Shown here in pieces: positions 38,271-50,324 of a DNA stretch of 64,000 bases. Source of the stretch: Clarkia xantiana subsp. parviflora (Eukaryota > Streptophyta > Magnoliopsida > Myrtales > Onagraceae); NCBI GenBank assembly GCA_036873135.1, contig JAPTYO010000039.1, forward strand, positions 1-64,000. The letters are read 5' to 3'. The notes below the pieces were generated by a model. It was not told where the DNA came from and searched no databases. It saw only the letters and a list, made by a program, of their open reading frames with translations. How positions within the stretch are numbered: position 1 is the first letter of the stretch; each line of letters starts with the position of its first letter. The translations under genes and the position numbers were made by a program.

Positions 38271-38990
38271 ATCCATAAGAGGCTGTGTATTGATTTAGTT
38301 TCACTACCGCACCCTCTCTTTTAGCTTTAAACAGTAAGGATATTGAATTTATCTCATTGTGATGTAATCGACTCTATTATGCGTTAATTTACGAATTCAT
38401 TTGGAAAATAAAAACGTAAGGTAAATTTTATTGTAATATGAGATTACGACTAATGTGTCTCTGTTGTTATGTGCGATTATTTGAAAAATGGATGTAATGT
38501 GAGATTACTGTCGATAGTACATAGTGTTTATTATTTTATTATTATTTATTAAATAGATAAAGTACTTTTTATAGAACTTATTCAGTGAGTATTATTATTG
38601 TGTTATTATTATTTTTTTTCTTTTATATACTTCATGACTCATTATTATAATAAATAATAATATGTAAAATGTTCGTACAAAATGAGTAAACTATTTTGCG
38701 TACCATTCTTTATGAAAATTATCTTTATAAAACTACACAAAAGATTTTAATTAATATAAGTTTAATAATAAGTATGAATTTAGCTTTAACATTTTCAAAT
38801 GTGGTTTTTTTTTAATAGTTCATGAATCCTTGATATGCATTAAACACAAAATACAAAGCTTATGAAGTAAATTAGTTTTTCTCAAAATAAATCTACATTT
38901 AAATCTTATCATATTATAATATAATATATTGTCAAATAGTTTAATATTAAAATAATAATAAATAAGTCACACTATAATGTACACTACAAA
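38271..38990. other. Intergenic DNA with no recognisable feature
   Basis: This is AT-rich unique sequence. Between about 38410 and 38520 an approximate direct repeat (TAATATGAGATTAC and TAATGTGAGATTAC) occurs. No coding or RNA gene is visible. Confidence 0.5.
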
Positions 38991-38999
38991 ACATATTGT

Positions 39000-39283
39000 T
39001 GGATCGTGAAAGTTTATACTACTCCGATTTGCCGCTAGAAACACTTGCAAGTATGAAATGTAGGGTTTTGCCCCTCGATTCCTCTCCAACGATCTAATTA
39101 GTATAATATTATTTGAAGTGGTAATCTAAATAATGAATGCAGTGAGCTTACTATTTATAGGGGATTCTCACAGTATTTAGGACAGTGACTCTGTGCATGT
39201 ATTGGTCATCACAGTGGTGGCAGTGACTGGACTCTCATTGGTTACAATATGTGGTCTGTGACAAATAGATTGCCAGATGTCCC
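39000..39283 (-). mobile_element. Possible solo LTR
   Basis: Read on the minus strand the segment ends in CGATCCAACA and contains a TATA-like CCTATAAATAGTAAGC near 39145-39160, followed by a leader-like stretch. A TG...CA boundary with an internal TATA box is what a small copia-type solo LTR looks like. I could not find a matching 5-bp target duplication or a second LTR, so this is tentative. Confidence 0.33.
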
Positions 39284-39384
39284 AAGGTGGATCGACCACT
39301 TCCACTAAAATCAATCAAAATCGTACCTCGATCAGCAACGAATCATATCGACCAATTCTAAGACTCCAACCGGCCATCGCCACT

Positions 39385-39855
39385 AATTCAACCGGCCATC
39401 ACCGCTACTCTGGCCGTCCACCGCCCAACTCCAGCAACCCCCACCACGACTTTGGTGACCACCACCACGACTCCGACGACCACCGCCCAACTCCCGCGAC
39501 CACCACCAAGACTCCAGCGAGCACCACCCAACTTCGGCGACCACCACCTCGACTCCGACCGGTCACCACTCAACTTCGTCGACTGGCACCACAACTCCGG
39601 CCACCGCTCAACTCCAACGACCACCACCATGACTCTAGCAACCACCACCCCGACTCCGACGACCACCACCACGACTCCAATAACCACCACCCTGACTCTG
39701 ACAATCACCACCACGATTCCGGTCGGCCACCGCCCAGCTCCGACGACGACCACCACGAATCCGACGACCACCATCCCAACTCCGACCGACCACCGCTCAA
39801 CTCCGGCGAGCGGCGACCACCACCCTACTCCGGTCGGTCACAACCCCGACTCCTG
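39385..39855. repeat. GC-rich CCACCACxACTCC minisatellite
   Basis: A degenerate tandem array built on CCACCACCACGACTCCGACGA-like units of about 18-30 bp, on the plus strand. It gives long low-complexity frames on both strands (His/Pro/Thr-rich on plus, Val/Gly-rich on minus); neither is credible as protein. The same motif type forms the core of the Mutator-like elements at 26.6 and 47.2 kb, so this may be a stripped core. I see no inverted ends around it. Confidence 0.8.
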
Positions 39856-40262
39856 ACGGGCACTACCATTTTCGTCGACACAGTACGATGCGGTGCGAGT
39901 AATCGTATTGTGTCGCGGTGTGGGTACGGATGATCCACAAAATTTTACATAAATATAGGTTGGATATGAATTACACGAAAAATATGGATGTTGCTTAAAA
40001 ACCGCGGGTTTTGACCTATCCCTAATCAGAACCTTGATTAATTTACGATAATAAATGTGAAACAAAACCAAATGAAACCCCGAGGATGCAATTGAGATGT
40101 ACTCAAGAGTTGGATGACTAAATACAAAGCTGAAATGATCCATTTATTTTTACCAAAGTGAGAAAAGATCCTAAAATTAAATCGGATTCCCACTAACGAT
40201 AATTACTTAATTAGTTTACCAACACTAATAATTTACTTAAACTGTTAAAAATACGCTCTCTT

Positions 40263-40268
40263 TATAAA
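40263..40268 (+). promoter_or_regulatory. Putative TATA box of the importin gene
   Basis: TATAAA occurs in CTTTATAAACC about 185 bp before the importin ATG. A transcript starting about 30 bp downstream would have a leader of roughly 155 nt. That leader is rich in CT and contains CTCTCATCATC and CTCTCCTCCATCTCC, usual for plant leaders. The spacing and sequence are good but the assignment is by motif only. Confidence 0.5.
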
Positions 40269-40450
40269 CCAAAACCCTTCTCCAAAGCCGCACCCGCTCT
40301 TTTCTCTCATCATCATTTCATAGCGCAGCCAAGCAGCAGCATTGGAGAGAGCGCGCCGCTGAAGAAGAAGCAACCATCATCTTCATCCGCTGCCACTCTC
40401 TCCTCCATCTCCATTGCATCGCCGCCGTGAAGCCTTAATCTGCAGCTCCC

Positions 40451-43400
40451 ATGGATTCCGGCTCAGCTCAGCTCCAGCAGGCGCAGCTTGCGATGATACT
40501 CGGTCCTGACCTTGCTCCCTTCGAAACCCTAATCTCCCACCTTATGTCCTCCACCAACGACCAGCGATCCGCCGCAGAGACGCTCTTCAATCTCGCCAAG
40601 CAGACCGATCCGAACTCACTGTCGCTCAAGCTCGCCCACCTCGTCCACACTTCGCCTCACATGGAGCTCCGTGCCATGTCCGCTATCCTTCTAAGGAAGC
40701 TGCTCACGCGCGACGATAGCTATATCTATCCTCGGCTTACACCTCAGACGCAGTCCTCCATCAAGTCAATCCTCTTGTCGTCGATTCAGCGGGAGGAGGC
40801 TAAGTCAATCACGAAAAAGCTGTGTGATACGGTCTCTGAGCTTGCCTCGGGGATCCTGCCGGATAACGGGTGGCCGGAGCTCCTTCCGTTTATGTTCCAG
40901 TGCGTGTCTTCTGATGTGCCGAAGATGCAGGAGGCAGCATTTCTTATATTCGCGCAGCTTGCTCAGTACATTGGTGACATACTGACTCCATATATCAAGG
41001 AGCTGCACTCGGTGTTCATGAAGTGCTTGTCCTCTTCTACGAATCCGGATGTGAAGATTGCTGCTTTGAGTGCCGTTATCAACTTCATTCAATGCTTGAC
41101 TAGTGCATCTGATCGTGACAGGTACTTTTGATGTTTGATGATGTCTGCTGTTATGTAATTTGGATAGGGACGTGGAATTGAAACTGACATTGCATTGCAA
41201 TGTCAACAGATTTCAGGATCTTTTGCCAGCAATGATGCACACATTGACAGAGGCATTGAATCATGACCAAGAGGCCACCGCACAAGAAGCTCTCGAGTTG
41301 TTGATCGACTTAGCTGGAACAGAGCCCAGGTTTTTGAGGAGGCAACTAGTGGAGGTAGTTGGGTCTATGTTGCAGATTGCAGAAGCTGAGAAATTGGAGG
41401 AAGCTACTCGACACCTTGCTATTGAGTTTGTGATCACACTTGCAGAGGCGAGGGAGCGGGCCCCAGGGATGATGAGGAAATTGCCTCAGTTTATTAGTAG
41501 GCTCTTTGCAATACTGATGAATACACTTTTGGATATTGAAGACGAAGCTGTATGGCATAGTGCAGAAACTGAGGATGAGGATGCTGGAGAGACTAGTAAT
41601 TACAGTGTTGGGCAAGAGTGCTTGGATCGACTAGCGATTTCACTTGGAGGCAATACCATTGTGCCCGTTGCTTCGGAGCAATTGCCTTTATATTTTGCAG
41701 CTCCAGAGTGGCAAAAGCACCATGCTGCCTTGATTGCAATTGCCCAGATTGCTGAGGGTTGTGCAAAGGTATTTTCTCCCCTTAGCATATCACAAGAGAT
41801 TGAATGATGTTTAAAGTGTTTGATTTAGAAGCCTCTGATTCTTCACCTGTTAAATAGAATACAATTTTACTTGCTTGTAGGATTATATTATAACTGGGTG
41901 GCTTCCTTGATGTTGTTGTTATAGATGACGGAACTGGTATATGTTATTTTGGTTGCATGTGTTAATCTTAATTCTAACTGTGTCTACCAAACACAGGTAA
42001 TGATAAAGAATCTAGACAGAGTTGTATCAATGGTTTTGAACTCCTTTCAACATCCTCATCCACGTGTAAGATGGGCAGCAATCAATGCAATTGGACAGTT
42101 GTCTACAGATCTAGGTCCTGATTTGCAAGTTCAGTACCATCAACAAGTTCTTCCGGCATTAGCTGCAGCAATGGATGATTTCCAGAATCCTCGAGTGCAG
42201 GTTCATTTCTCTCAGCTTTTTATGACAATAATGTTCAGAATCAGTTCTTGCAAACTCAATGTATCAATATTCGGTGTTGTTCAGTACGGCTTGATGGTTG
42301 ATTCATTTAAGGTCTCTTCTTGGTATCCTATTTTGATTTATGCATTTCTTAATGATTGTTCTTTTGCTTACTTTCTATCTTCAGGCACATGCTGCTTCTG
42401 CTATTCTTAACTTCAGTGAGAATTGCACTCCTGATATACTATTGCCGTACCTAGATGGAATAGTGAGCAAACTGCTTGTGTTGTTACAGGTACATCATGT
42501 GTTTGCTTTGCTCTTTCTTTTGGTTTATCATGGACATGCTCTATTATCAATTCAGGCTAATATGTTTTTTTGACAATTTAGAACGGAAAACAAATGGTAC
42601 AAGAGGGTGCATTGACTGCTTTGGCATCAGTTTCTGATTCGTCTCAGGTAAGCTTTTGCTGTTATTATGCTTATTAGTTCATGTATTAAGTTTGTGTTGG
42701 CTTAAATGTCCCTTTGTCTGCAGGAGCACTTCCAGAAGTACTATGATACTGTCATGCCTTACCTGAAGGCAATCTTAATTAATGCAACTGATAAATCAAA
42801 CAGAATGCTCCGTGCCAAGGCCATGGAGTGCATTAGCTTGGTTGGCATGGCTGTGGGGAAAGATAAGTTCAGAGATGATGCCAAACAGGTAGATGAACAA
42901 ACAATCTATATGAGATATCTTGAGTCAATCTTACCGGTGCTCTTTGATCATGAATGTTCATGTCAATTTCAGTAAAAAATATAACCCCAATAATTTGCTG
43001 ATTGTGAGTTGTGACAGCGCATGGAGATGTCACACTTAGTGATAAATGATCTTTCCTAGTTTTCTCTGTTCTTTATGTTGCACCAGTGGATCTTTCTATT
43101 TCTTTGGAGTTGGTTTAGCACAATGTAGTTTCATACTCAGGCATTAAATTAGTATTCAAACTTTTGTGCCAGGTGATGGAAGTTCTAATGTCACTACAAG
43201 GATCACAAATGGAGTCAGATGATCCAACAACTAGTTATATGTTACAAGTATGTATTTATGATCTCTTAGGTTTTGGAATTTTGTTCTTCATTTTGCTCCA
43301 TTCACAGTTTTCTATCCTCTTCTTTGTAGGCCTGGGCAAGGCTCTGCAAATGCTTGGGACAAGATTTTCTCCCTTACATGAGTGTTGTGATGCCTCCATT

Positions 43401-46400
43401 GCTTCAGTCTGCTCAACTCAAACCTGATGTTACCATCACATCAGCTGATTCAGATAATGAGAATGATGATTCTGATGATGAAGGGTAAATATTTTCCTCC
43501 TGCTCCCTTAATTAATCATTCTAATTTTTCCAGCCAGTGGAAAGATTTTACATTTTCGAATATCAATCAACATTTTCTTGTCATTTTATATTTTGCCTAT
43601 TGAGAAACAAACAACAGTGTTGTCCTAGTCAGTGCTCAATACTTCTCTTGCCTGACAAGAACTATTAATGACATAGAATGGAGACCATTACTCTTGGGGA
43701 TAAAAGAATTGGAATAAAAACAAGTGTACTCGAAGAAAAGGCTACTGCCTGTAACATGTTATGTTGTTATGCTGATGAGCTGAAGGAAGGGTTTTATCCT
43801 TGGATCGATCAGGTTAGTCTTTCACTTTGAACTTGCTCAAGCTCTTTGACAGTTTAATTACCATAGGTCTTATGATATCTATGCTATCTGCAGGTTGCTC
43901 CAATTTTGGTGCCTCTTCTTAAATTTTATTTCCATGAGGAAGTAAGGAAAGCTGCTGTTTCAGGTACTGGATACGTTAGGTCTCTTTTGTTGAGTATGTA
44001 CTTTCTTCTTTCATATTTAAATCATGTTTTTTTTATTTTAATTCATAACAGCCATGCCCGAGCTGCTACGTTCTGCCAAATTAGCCATTGAGAAAGGCCT
44101 AGCTCAGGGGCGCAATGAAACTTACATAAAGCAACTATCCGACTTCATTATTCCAGCTTTAGTGGAGGCTTTACCTAAGGTTTGTTGTTTTATATTTGCT
44201 TACCCATGCTCTTTGTCTCTTTTTTTATATATTTATTAATTTATTAATATGTACTTTGGTTTCAGTTTATATACTTATATCTGATGATAAAATTATATGT
44301 TGCAGGAACCTGATACAGAAATCTGTGCAAATATGCTGGATGCGTTGAATGAATGTTTGCAGGTTTGTAATGGTATCTTATGTTTTTCAACCAGTCAAAA
44401 GTTGAGTTTTCCATGTGCTTGAGCTCTTCAATGGGCAGGATCCACGTAGCATCATTTATTTATTAGGGAAAGATGGAGCTAGATAGATTACCTTGCAAGT
44501 CATAAGTGGAAAGGCAATCTATTCTAGCATACATATGATGCTCAGCCACACATATATAATATATTCTAATACTGCTCAGAATTTAGATAAATACATTTAG
44601 ATATAATTTTCATCTTATTCCTCACACCTTACCGCTAGGTTGAGGGACTTTACCAATTATCCAGAACACCTAAACTTTTTATGTTATATCATTGTGATTA
44701 AAAGCTTCCTTGCAGATATAACTGCTTCAGTTACTGAATTAACAATTAATACGTGAAGCTAACGTCTCATGGATTTTATTTTCAGATTTCTGGACCCCTT
44801 TTGGATCAGAACCAGGTTAAATCAATCGTGGATGAAATAAAGCGAGTAATTACAGCCAGCTCTAGCAGAAAAAACGAAAGAGCAGAGCGAGTTAAAGCTG
44901 AAGATTTTGATGCTGAGGAAGAGGAGTTGCTTAAAGAGGAAAATGAACAGGAGGAAGAAGTTTTTGAGCAGGTTTATTTCTTACGTTGTTCTGGTCATAT
45001 GAATTTATTATGCTAATATTGCATCCATACCATAGCTTGTCTAGGAAGGGTTTAAAGTTAGTAAATTTTTATCTGGTTGAACAGGTTTAATTTTCATTGA
45101 GATGTGTTATATAGCTGACTTTCTAATCTCGATTTTAGGTGGGTGAGATCCTGGGCACTTTGGTCAAGACATTCAAGGCAGCATTCTTGCCTTTCTTTGA
45201 GGAGCTGTCATCATATCTGACCCCAATGTGGGTAAGTTATTTCACCACCTATAATCTTGTTTCGAACCTTTGTACTGGGAGTAAGCCCTATCATTCTATA
45301 TTTCCTCTTGCACCTTGTTTGTTGATTCTGGTTCATAACTTGGAATATTGGATGTTTTACTTTCAAGAGAGTGATTTGTATTAGGAGTTTGACATTCTTT
45401 ATATTTCATTGGTTTCAAACAAAGGGCAAAGATAAGACAGCTGAAGAGAGAAGGGTTGCTATATGTATTTTTGATGATGTTGCAGAGCAATGTCATGAGG
45501 CAGCTCTTAAGTAAGTCATAGCTTCTTAGAATGTTCACGGAGCAATAAATTGCTTTAATTTTTTTTTGGAATTTGGTTCTAGTTATTGTGTTACTGGTGC
45601 AGGTACTATGACACCTACCTTCCCTTCCTTCTTGAGGCTTGCACCGATCAAAATGCAGATGTTCGGCAGGTAACTCTCCATAGAATATCTTTATTAACTT
45701 ATTAGTTTTTTTTTTCTCCTTATGATCAGTTTTCTGAATATCAAATTATTAGGCGGCTGTCTATGGACTTGGAGTTTGTGCGGAATTTGGTGGATCTGTT
45801 TTCAAGCCTCTAGTTGGAGGTTGTGTTCCCTTTCTGCCAATTTATACAACAAAGTTCAAGTTATCCATATTTTTTTAACTTTTAAGAACTGTCTGCAGAG
45901 GCTCTTTCAAGGCTAAATGTTGTCATTGGGGATCCTAGCGCACTGCAATCGGACAATGTAATGGCATACGATAATGCTGTTTCTGCCCTTGGAAAAATAT
46001 GCCAATTCCATCGCGATAGCATTGATTCCTCTCAGGTATGTCTATGTTTCATTCCTGGACTGTCTTTAGTTTAAGTTCAGAAAAGAGTTTAACATGTAAT
46101 CATGTACTGTCACATATGTTCAACATCAGGTTGGATAATTCCTAATAGTAAGATCCTAGTAGAATTTTGAAGTTTTGACCTTTCAGGAACTCCAATTTGG
46201 TAGATCAAGTAGCAACTACAGCGGGGTAGATCTTAGTTTTAAGGTTGATTGTTGGAGAGAATGTAGAGAGCAAAGCAAAATGAATGGACAACATTGTATT
46301 GCTCAAAATTGATTATTACATAGAGGATAGTGTCCTTATATAAGGAACAATAAGGACTAGATAGTTAGTATCCTAAACGTGGAGAACTAGATTAACCTAA

Positions 46401-48485
46401 CTACTCTATCAGTAGATTCATTTTTCAACAGATTTTGACAGTGGACTTTACCAGTTACCACCCTAAAAGATCCATTCTACCAAATTAAAACTTAAAATGC
46501 AAAATTGTGTGTTTTTGGTCTATGTCAGGTTGTTCCAGCATGGTTAAATTGCTTGCCCATAAAAGGTGATTTGGTGGAGGCTAAAGTTGTTCACGATATG
46601 CTTTGCTCCATGGTGGAAAGGTAAACTTTTCGCTTCCTTTCATGCTAAACTCTTGTTTATTAGAGATCATCATCGCCATCAAACAAACTGATATTATGTT
46701 TCATGTACATGCATAATAGATCTGACAGAGAACTCTTGGGCTCAACCAACCAATACCTTTCTAAGATTGTTGCAGTATTTGCAGAGGTGAGTCCTTCACT
46801 TAAGGATCTTCTGTAATCACGACAGTCAGATAAAAAGTAGCGGTTAAATGCAACTTTCATACAACATGTTTGACATAATCTGGCTTTTGGTACAAAGTGT
46901 ATATTTTTGTATACTTTTGGTACCAACTGTTTGACAAAATGTGGCTTTTGGACATCCAGCTGGCCGTTAGTTTTGACCATTAAATAGTAGGGTTAAGAAC
47001 CTATGAAAGGTCTGAACTATCACCCATGTTAACGGGAGAGGTCTGAAATTTAAAAAGTTATAACAGAGGTCTGAAATTTCAATTTTGTTGATTTGAGGTT
47101 TTCCGTCCATTTTTAGGGTTAAATTTAACAGAATTGTGTGAAATGACATTTTTGCCCCTTTAATATTTTGTTTTATTTAAAAACTTATTTAAGGAAATGT
47201 AAAATGACAATTTTACCCCTAAAGTCAAATTAAAACCACCCAACTCCGGCCACCGCCACCCGACTCCGGCCACCACCACCCCCGACTCCGGCGACCACCA
47301 CCTCGACTCCGACGACCACCACCTCGGCTCCGGCGACCCGACTCCGGCCACCACCTCGGCAAAAAAGCTCCGATCGGGGCCAAAAAGCTCCGATCGGGGC
47401 CAAAAAAGCTCCGATCGGAGCCAAAAAAGCTCCGATCGGAGTCCAATCGAGGCCGGTGGCTCCGATCGGAGCTCAATCGGGGCCGGTGGCTCCGATCGGA
47501 GCCCAATCGGAGCCTTGGTGGTGGTCGCCGGAGTACGGTGGTGGTCGCCGGAGTACAGTGGTGGTCGCCGGAGTACGGTGGTGGTCGCCGGAGTACGATT
47601 GGTGGTCGCCGGAGTACCGTGGTGGTTTCAAGGGCATTTTGGTCTTTTCACTCCATGCATGTGAGGGGCACACTTGATAGAAGGGCATTTTTGGAAAAAA
47701 AAAATTATTTCCGGTCACATGCCAAGCATGTGACCAACTTCCGTTAGTTTTAACGGAGACCGCTGTTATCAACAAAACAGAAATTTCAGACCTCTGTTAT
47801 TAACTTTTTAAATTTCAGACCTCTCCCGTTAACATGGGTGATAGTTCAGACCTTTCATAGGTTCTTAACCCTAAATAGTATGTGCAAGTCACGTGACCGA
47901 CTCTAAACTTTTGATTTGATTTAATACAGTCCCTCATATATATTCTAACTTTTATTTTGTTTAATTTATTCATAAAATTTCAAAATCGAATCTAATTTAA
48001 CCCAATTAACGTAGCCCATAGGTCAATTGGGTTCGATTTTGAAATTTTATGATTAAAAAAAAAAATTAGAAATGTATTTGAGGGACTAAATTGAACAAAA
48101 TCAACAGTTTAGAGTGGGTCACATGATTTGCATATGCCATTTAACGGTAAAAACTAACAGACAAAGCCACATTTTTTCAACCGATTGGTACCAAAAGTAT
48201 ACAAAATAAAACATTTTGTACCAAAAGCTAAGATTATGTTAAACATGTTGTATGAAAGTACATTTAAACCCTAACAAGTAGCATTCAGTTGAATTGAATG
48301 GGGACATTGTTGTGAGACAGGTTTTATGTGCGGGGAAAGAGTTGGCAAGTGAACAAACCTTAAGTAGAATGATAAATCTATTGAGGCAGCTGCAGCAAAC
48401 ACTGCCACCTGCAACACTGGCTTCAACATGGTCATCTCTACAGCCACAGCAACAGCTTGCATTGCAATCCATTCTCTCATCATAA
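40451..48485 (+). CDS. IPO5: Importin-5-type karyopherin beta (KETCH1-like)
   Basis: The 21 coding exons, all with GT-AG junctions in phase, are 40451-41121, 41210-41768, 41997-42200, 42385-42489, 42582-42647, 42724-42888, 43173-43247, 43330-43484, 43677-43812, 43894-43963, 44052-44179, 44306-44362, 44786-44971, 45139-45231, 45425-45510, 45603-45669, 45753-45819, 45899-46035, 46529-46620, 46720-46786 and 48321-48485. They sum to 3351 nt and 1116 residues, the length I recall for Arabidopsis KETCH1. The protein is a chain of HEAT repeats; blocks such as [28 protein letters not shown] and [13 protein letters not shown] match plant importin-5. Acidic stretches lie at about 655-667 and 836-859. 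Family members carry cargo, including ribosomal proteins and HYL1 in Arabidopsis, into the nucleus and release it on Ran-GTP. No stop or frameshift was found. Intron 18 holds an LTR-like insertion and the 1534-bp intron 20 two nested elements. Confidence 0.96.
46250..46430 (-). mobile_element. Small solo LTR in importin intron 18
   Basis: On the minus strand the segment runs TGTTGAAAAATGAATC to CTCTCTCCAACA, with the TG...CA ends of an LTR. It has a central TATA-like CCTTATATAAGG (near 46334-46345) and GAGCAATACAATG leader-type sequence. It is about 181 bp. No internal retrotransposon domain or second LTR flanks it. I could not confirm a 5-bp target duplication. It lies wholly inside an intron and leaves the splice sites intact. 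Confidence 0.5.
46990..47871. mobile_element. Mutator-like MITE nested in the foldback element (copy 2)
   Basis: The ends GGGTTAAGAACCTATGAAAG and its complement are followed by inverted similarity for about 90 bp (GGTCTGAACTATCACCCATG, AACGGGAGAGGTCTGAAATT). The 9-bp target duplication TAAATAGTA is perfect at 46981-46989 and 47872-47880. The 882-bp element has a GC-rich tandem core. No transposase is present. It is the best-preserved copy of this family in the window. Confidence 0.88.
47236..47630. repeat. GC-rich minisatellite core of the nested element
   Basis: Three motif blocks follow one another: CCACCACCCGACTCCGGC-like units (47236-47360), about seven copies of a GCTCCGATCGGGGCC-like 20-30-bp unit (47368-47510), and five or six copies of GTGGTCGCCGGAGTACG (47518-47625). 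The first and last are inverted relatives, so the core is itself roughly palindromic. Long open frames here are low-complexity artefacts. Confidence 0.8.
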
Positions 48486-48947
48486 GCTAAGCTCCTCCCT
48501 TTGGTGTGTCACATATTTGTTATTTACTACCCATTCATATTCATGGTGTCAGCAATCGATCGCCTTGATTGTGTGTGAAAAGTAGTCATTTGCATTATCA
48601 TCATCCGATTTTGGGAAATGGAAAAAAAATGGTGTTTATATTAGAGAAGAAAATTGGTGATGTATGGTTTGTGGTTGTTGGTCAGTGATGTCGTGGAGAC
48701 GTCGTTTTTGTGAGGGTGTTTTGCCTCGTGGGTTCGAGGAAAGCAAGCTCTCAGTCGCAGTTTTGGTCGCGTCGTGCTCGCGTTCATGCATGCATGTCGA
48801 TTGATTTTGTTTTGCATACGATACATTGTTACCTTCATTTGTCATAATTTAGTTTTTGATCTTCTGTGGAGTGAAGTATTGATGGTAATAATTCTATGAT
48901 TGAGTTGCAATTTGTAAAGTCTGCTCTTTTATGGTCGTAGAATTGCC
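48486..48947 (+). other. Importin 3' untranslated and downstream region
   Basis: This is unique sequence directly after the importin stop codon. It holds no other gene. A CATGCATGCATG run lies near 48784-48796. The end of the transcript cannot be fixed by sequence alone. Confidence 0.5.
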
Positions 48948-50022
48948 AAGTTGTGGAAGATAAACTGGCTTGAGTCAATAAGCCGAGTATTTGTCAAGCT
49001 CGACTCAATTCGATTATTATTTGTTGAACTCGGCCGAGCCCTTTTAAACTCGATTCGAATCCAAGTTCGTCATAATTGAGCTCGGCTTGACTAGTAAGTC
49101 AATTATACATTATAATAAATTAATATTTTTCATTACTAAAGGATTTTGTGTTCGACTTGATTAAAATTAAACTTGAATTTGCTCGACCCTTATACACATC
49201 ATAATAAATTATCATTTTTCATTATAAAGATTCAGTTTGACTCGATTAGACTAAATTGAATTTGGTTGGTTTATATAACAATTAATTATTAGTATTAAAT
49301 AATAAAATAAGGGTTAATAACTAAAAAACTGTCCAAGGTTTACCCTATGTTAAAATTAGATGTCAGTTTGAAATGTTAAAATGGACTGTCCCAAGATTCA
49401 TTTTTGTTGAAATTTGGTGTCTTTGTGCGTCTTTTCATCTTCATTCAATCATTTTCATTAACACACCAACCCACTCATAATCATCACTCTTTACTTTTTA
49501 CAAAATCGTCAAATTTCACCTAAAAATTGAACATTAAAAAAAAAGTTTCTAGAAGAGTGGTGTGAAGCCATTTTCCAAGGACAATAGAGCGAGATTTACT
49601 TGCCCGGATGTGACCAACTTTTTTGGTGACGGTCCCGGCAAGATGACGAGCAGGAAGTGTGTATGAGAGCTCAAATTTGACAGACAGTTTCGTCGGAATT
49701 GACTTCTCTAAAGTTATCACACCGAGACACCAAATTTCAACAAAAATGAAACTTGGGACAGTCCATTTTAACATTTCAAACTTCAGACACTTAATTTTAA
49801 CATAGGGTAAATATTGGACAGTTTTTTAGTTATTAACCCTAAAAATAATACACTTGACTTAAAAATTTGAACTCAAAACTTACTTAAGCTTGCTAGTTAC
49901 TTGAGTATCGAATCGAGTATTATCAAGTTTGAAATTTTTTCGAGCCGAATTTGTATTTTTGATCATGTCGATCCCGAATATCCTATGATCAAGCTCGACT
50001 CACATACACCTCTACCTACACT
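48948..50022. mobile_element. Degraded hAT-type element, GCTCGACTC-rich, split by a MITE
   Basis: Both outer parts (about 48948-49120 and 49900-50022) carry GAGTATxTxxCAAGCTCGACTC motifs in opposite orientation. They resemble the intact hAT element at 53296-53768, whose ends are TAGGGGTGTAAACGAG. Here the ends are decayed (left ATAAACTGGCTTGAGTC, right GACTCACATACACCTCTA). No target duplication remains. A Mutator-like MITE at 49311-49839 is inserted in the middle, so this element is older than that insertion. Confidence 0.55.
49311..49839. mobile_element. Mutator-like MITE (copy 3)
   Basis: The ends GGGTTAATAACTAAAAAACT and its exact complement are followed by long inverted similarity (GTCCAAGGTTTACCCTATG against its partly matching complement, then AATGGACTGTCCC). 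The flanks ATAAAATAA and TAAAAATAA are similar but not identical 9-mers in AT-rich DNA. The 529-bp element lacks the GC-rich core seen in copies 1 and 2 and has no coding sequence. Confidence 0.78.
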
Positions 50023-50324
50023 ACTACTTATCAAATGTCATACACAAATGATTTTTAAGAGCGTATCACTAGTCTTATACAAAAGGCAAGATATATGTAC
50101 ACAGTATCCATTGAAAAGATAATCTACAGCCAAAACGGCACATTTATTTGTATGAATACATGAGAAATATTTTGAATTATGAAGAGATTTTATCAATTCA
50201 TCATCACTCATATCTTATTTTAGCTCTACAAGATCTTCCCTTATCAAGCTTACTGAATATAAATAATAATTAATGTACCCTAGGCTACGTTATGACGTAC
50301 GAGTGAAGCATTTAGCATTAGACT

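Larger units (their letters stand above)
46842..48273. mobile_element. Long-arm foldback/Mutator-like element in importin intron 20
   Basis: The left arm (GGTTAAATGCAACTTTCATA, then CAACATGTTTGACATAATCT) is inverted at the right end near 48190-48273. The pairing continues inward through TTTTGTATACTTTTGGTACC and GCCATTTAACGG. Possible 9-bp flanks are AAAAGTAGC (46833-46841) and ACAAGTAGC (48274-48282), one mismatch. The element was split by a second one at 46990. The right arm is itself partly self-complementary (AAATTTCAAAATCGAA and TTCGATTTTGAAATTT, near 47980-48045). No coding sequence is visible. Confidence 0.65.

Noticed and set aside
39277..39933. Plus-strand 218-codon and 134-codon frames and minus-strand 128-codon frame
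   Set aside because: They are His/Pro/Thr-rich and Val/Gly-rich low-complexity readings of a GC-rich minisatellite, open in several frames at once on both strands.
46660..47149. Minus-strand frames of 106 and 60 codons
   Set aside because: The first is antisense to importin exon 20 and both run into intron and transposon sequence; neither has family similarity I can see.
47160..47775. Overlapping 64-100-codon frames on both strands
   Set aside because: They lie in the minisatellite core of a MITE inside an intron and are low-complexity artefacts.
48200..48320. Plus-strand ATG at 48294 as a separate 63-codon gene
   Set aside because: The reading continues directly into the last importin exon; the part before 48321 is intron and the AG acceptor at 48319-48320 joins exon 20 in phase.
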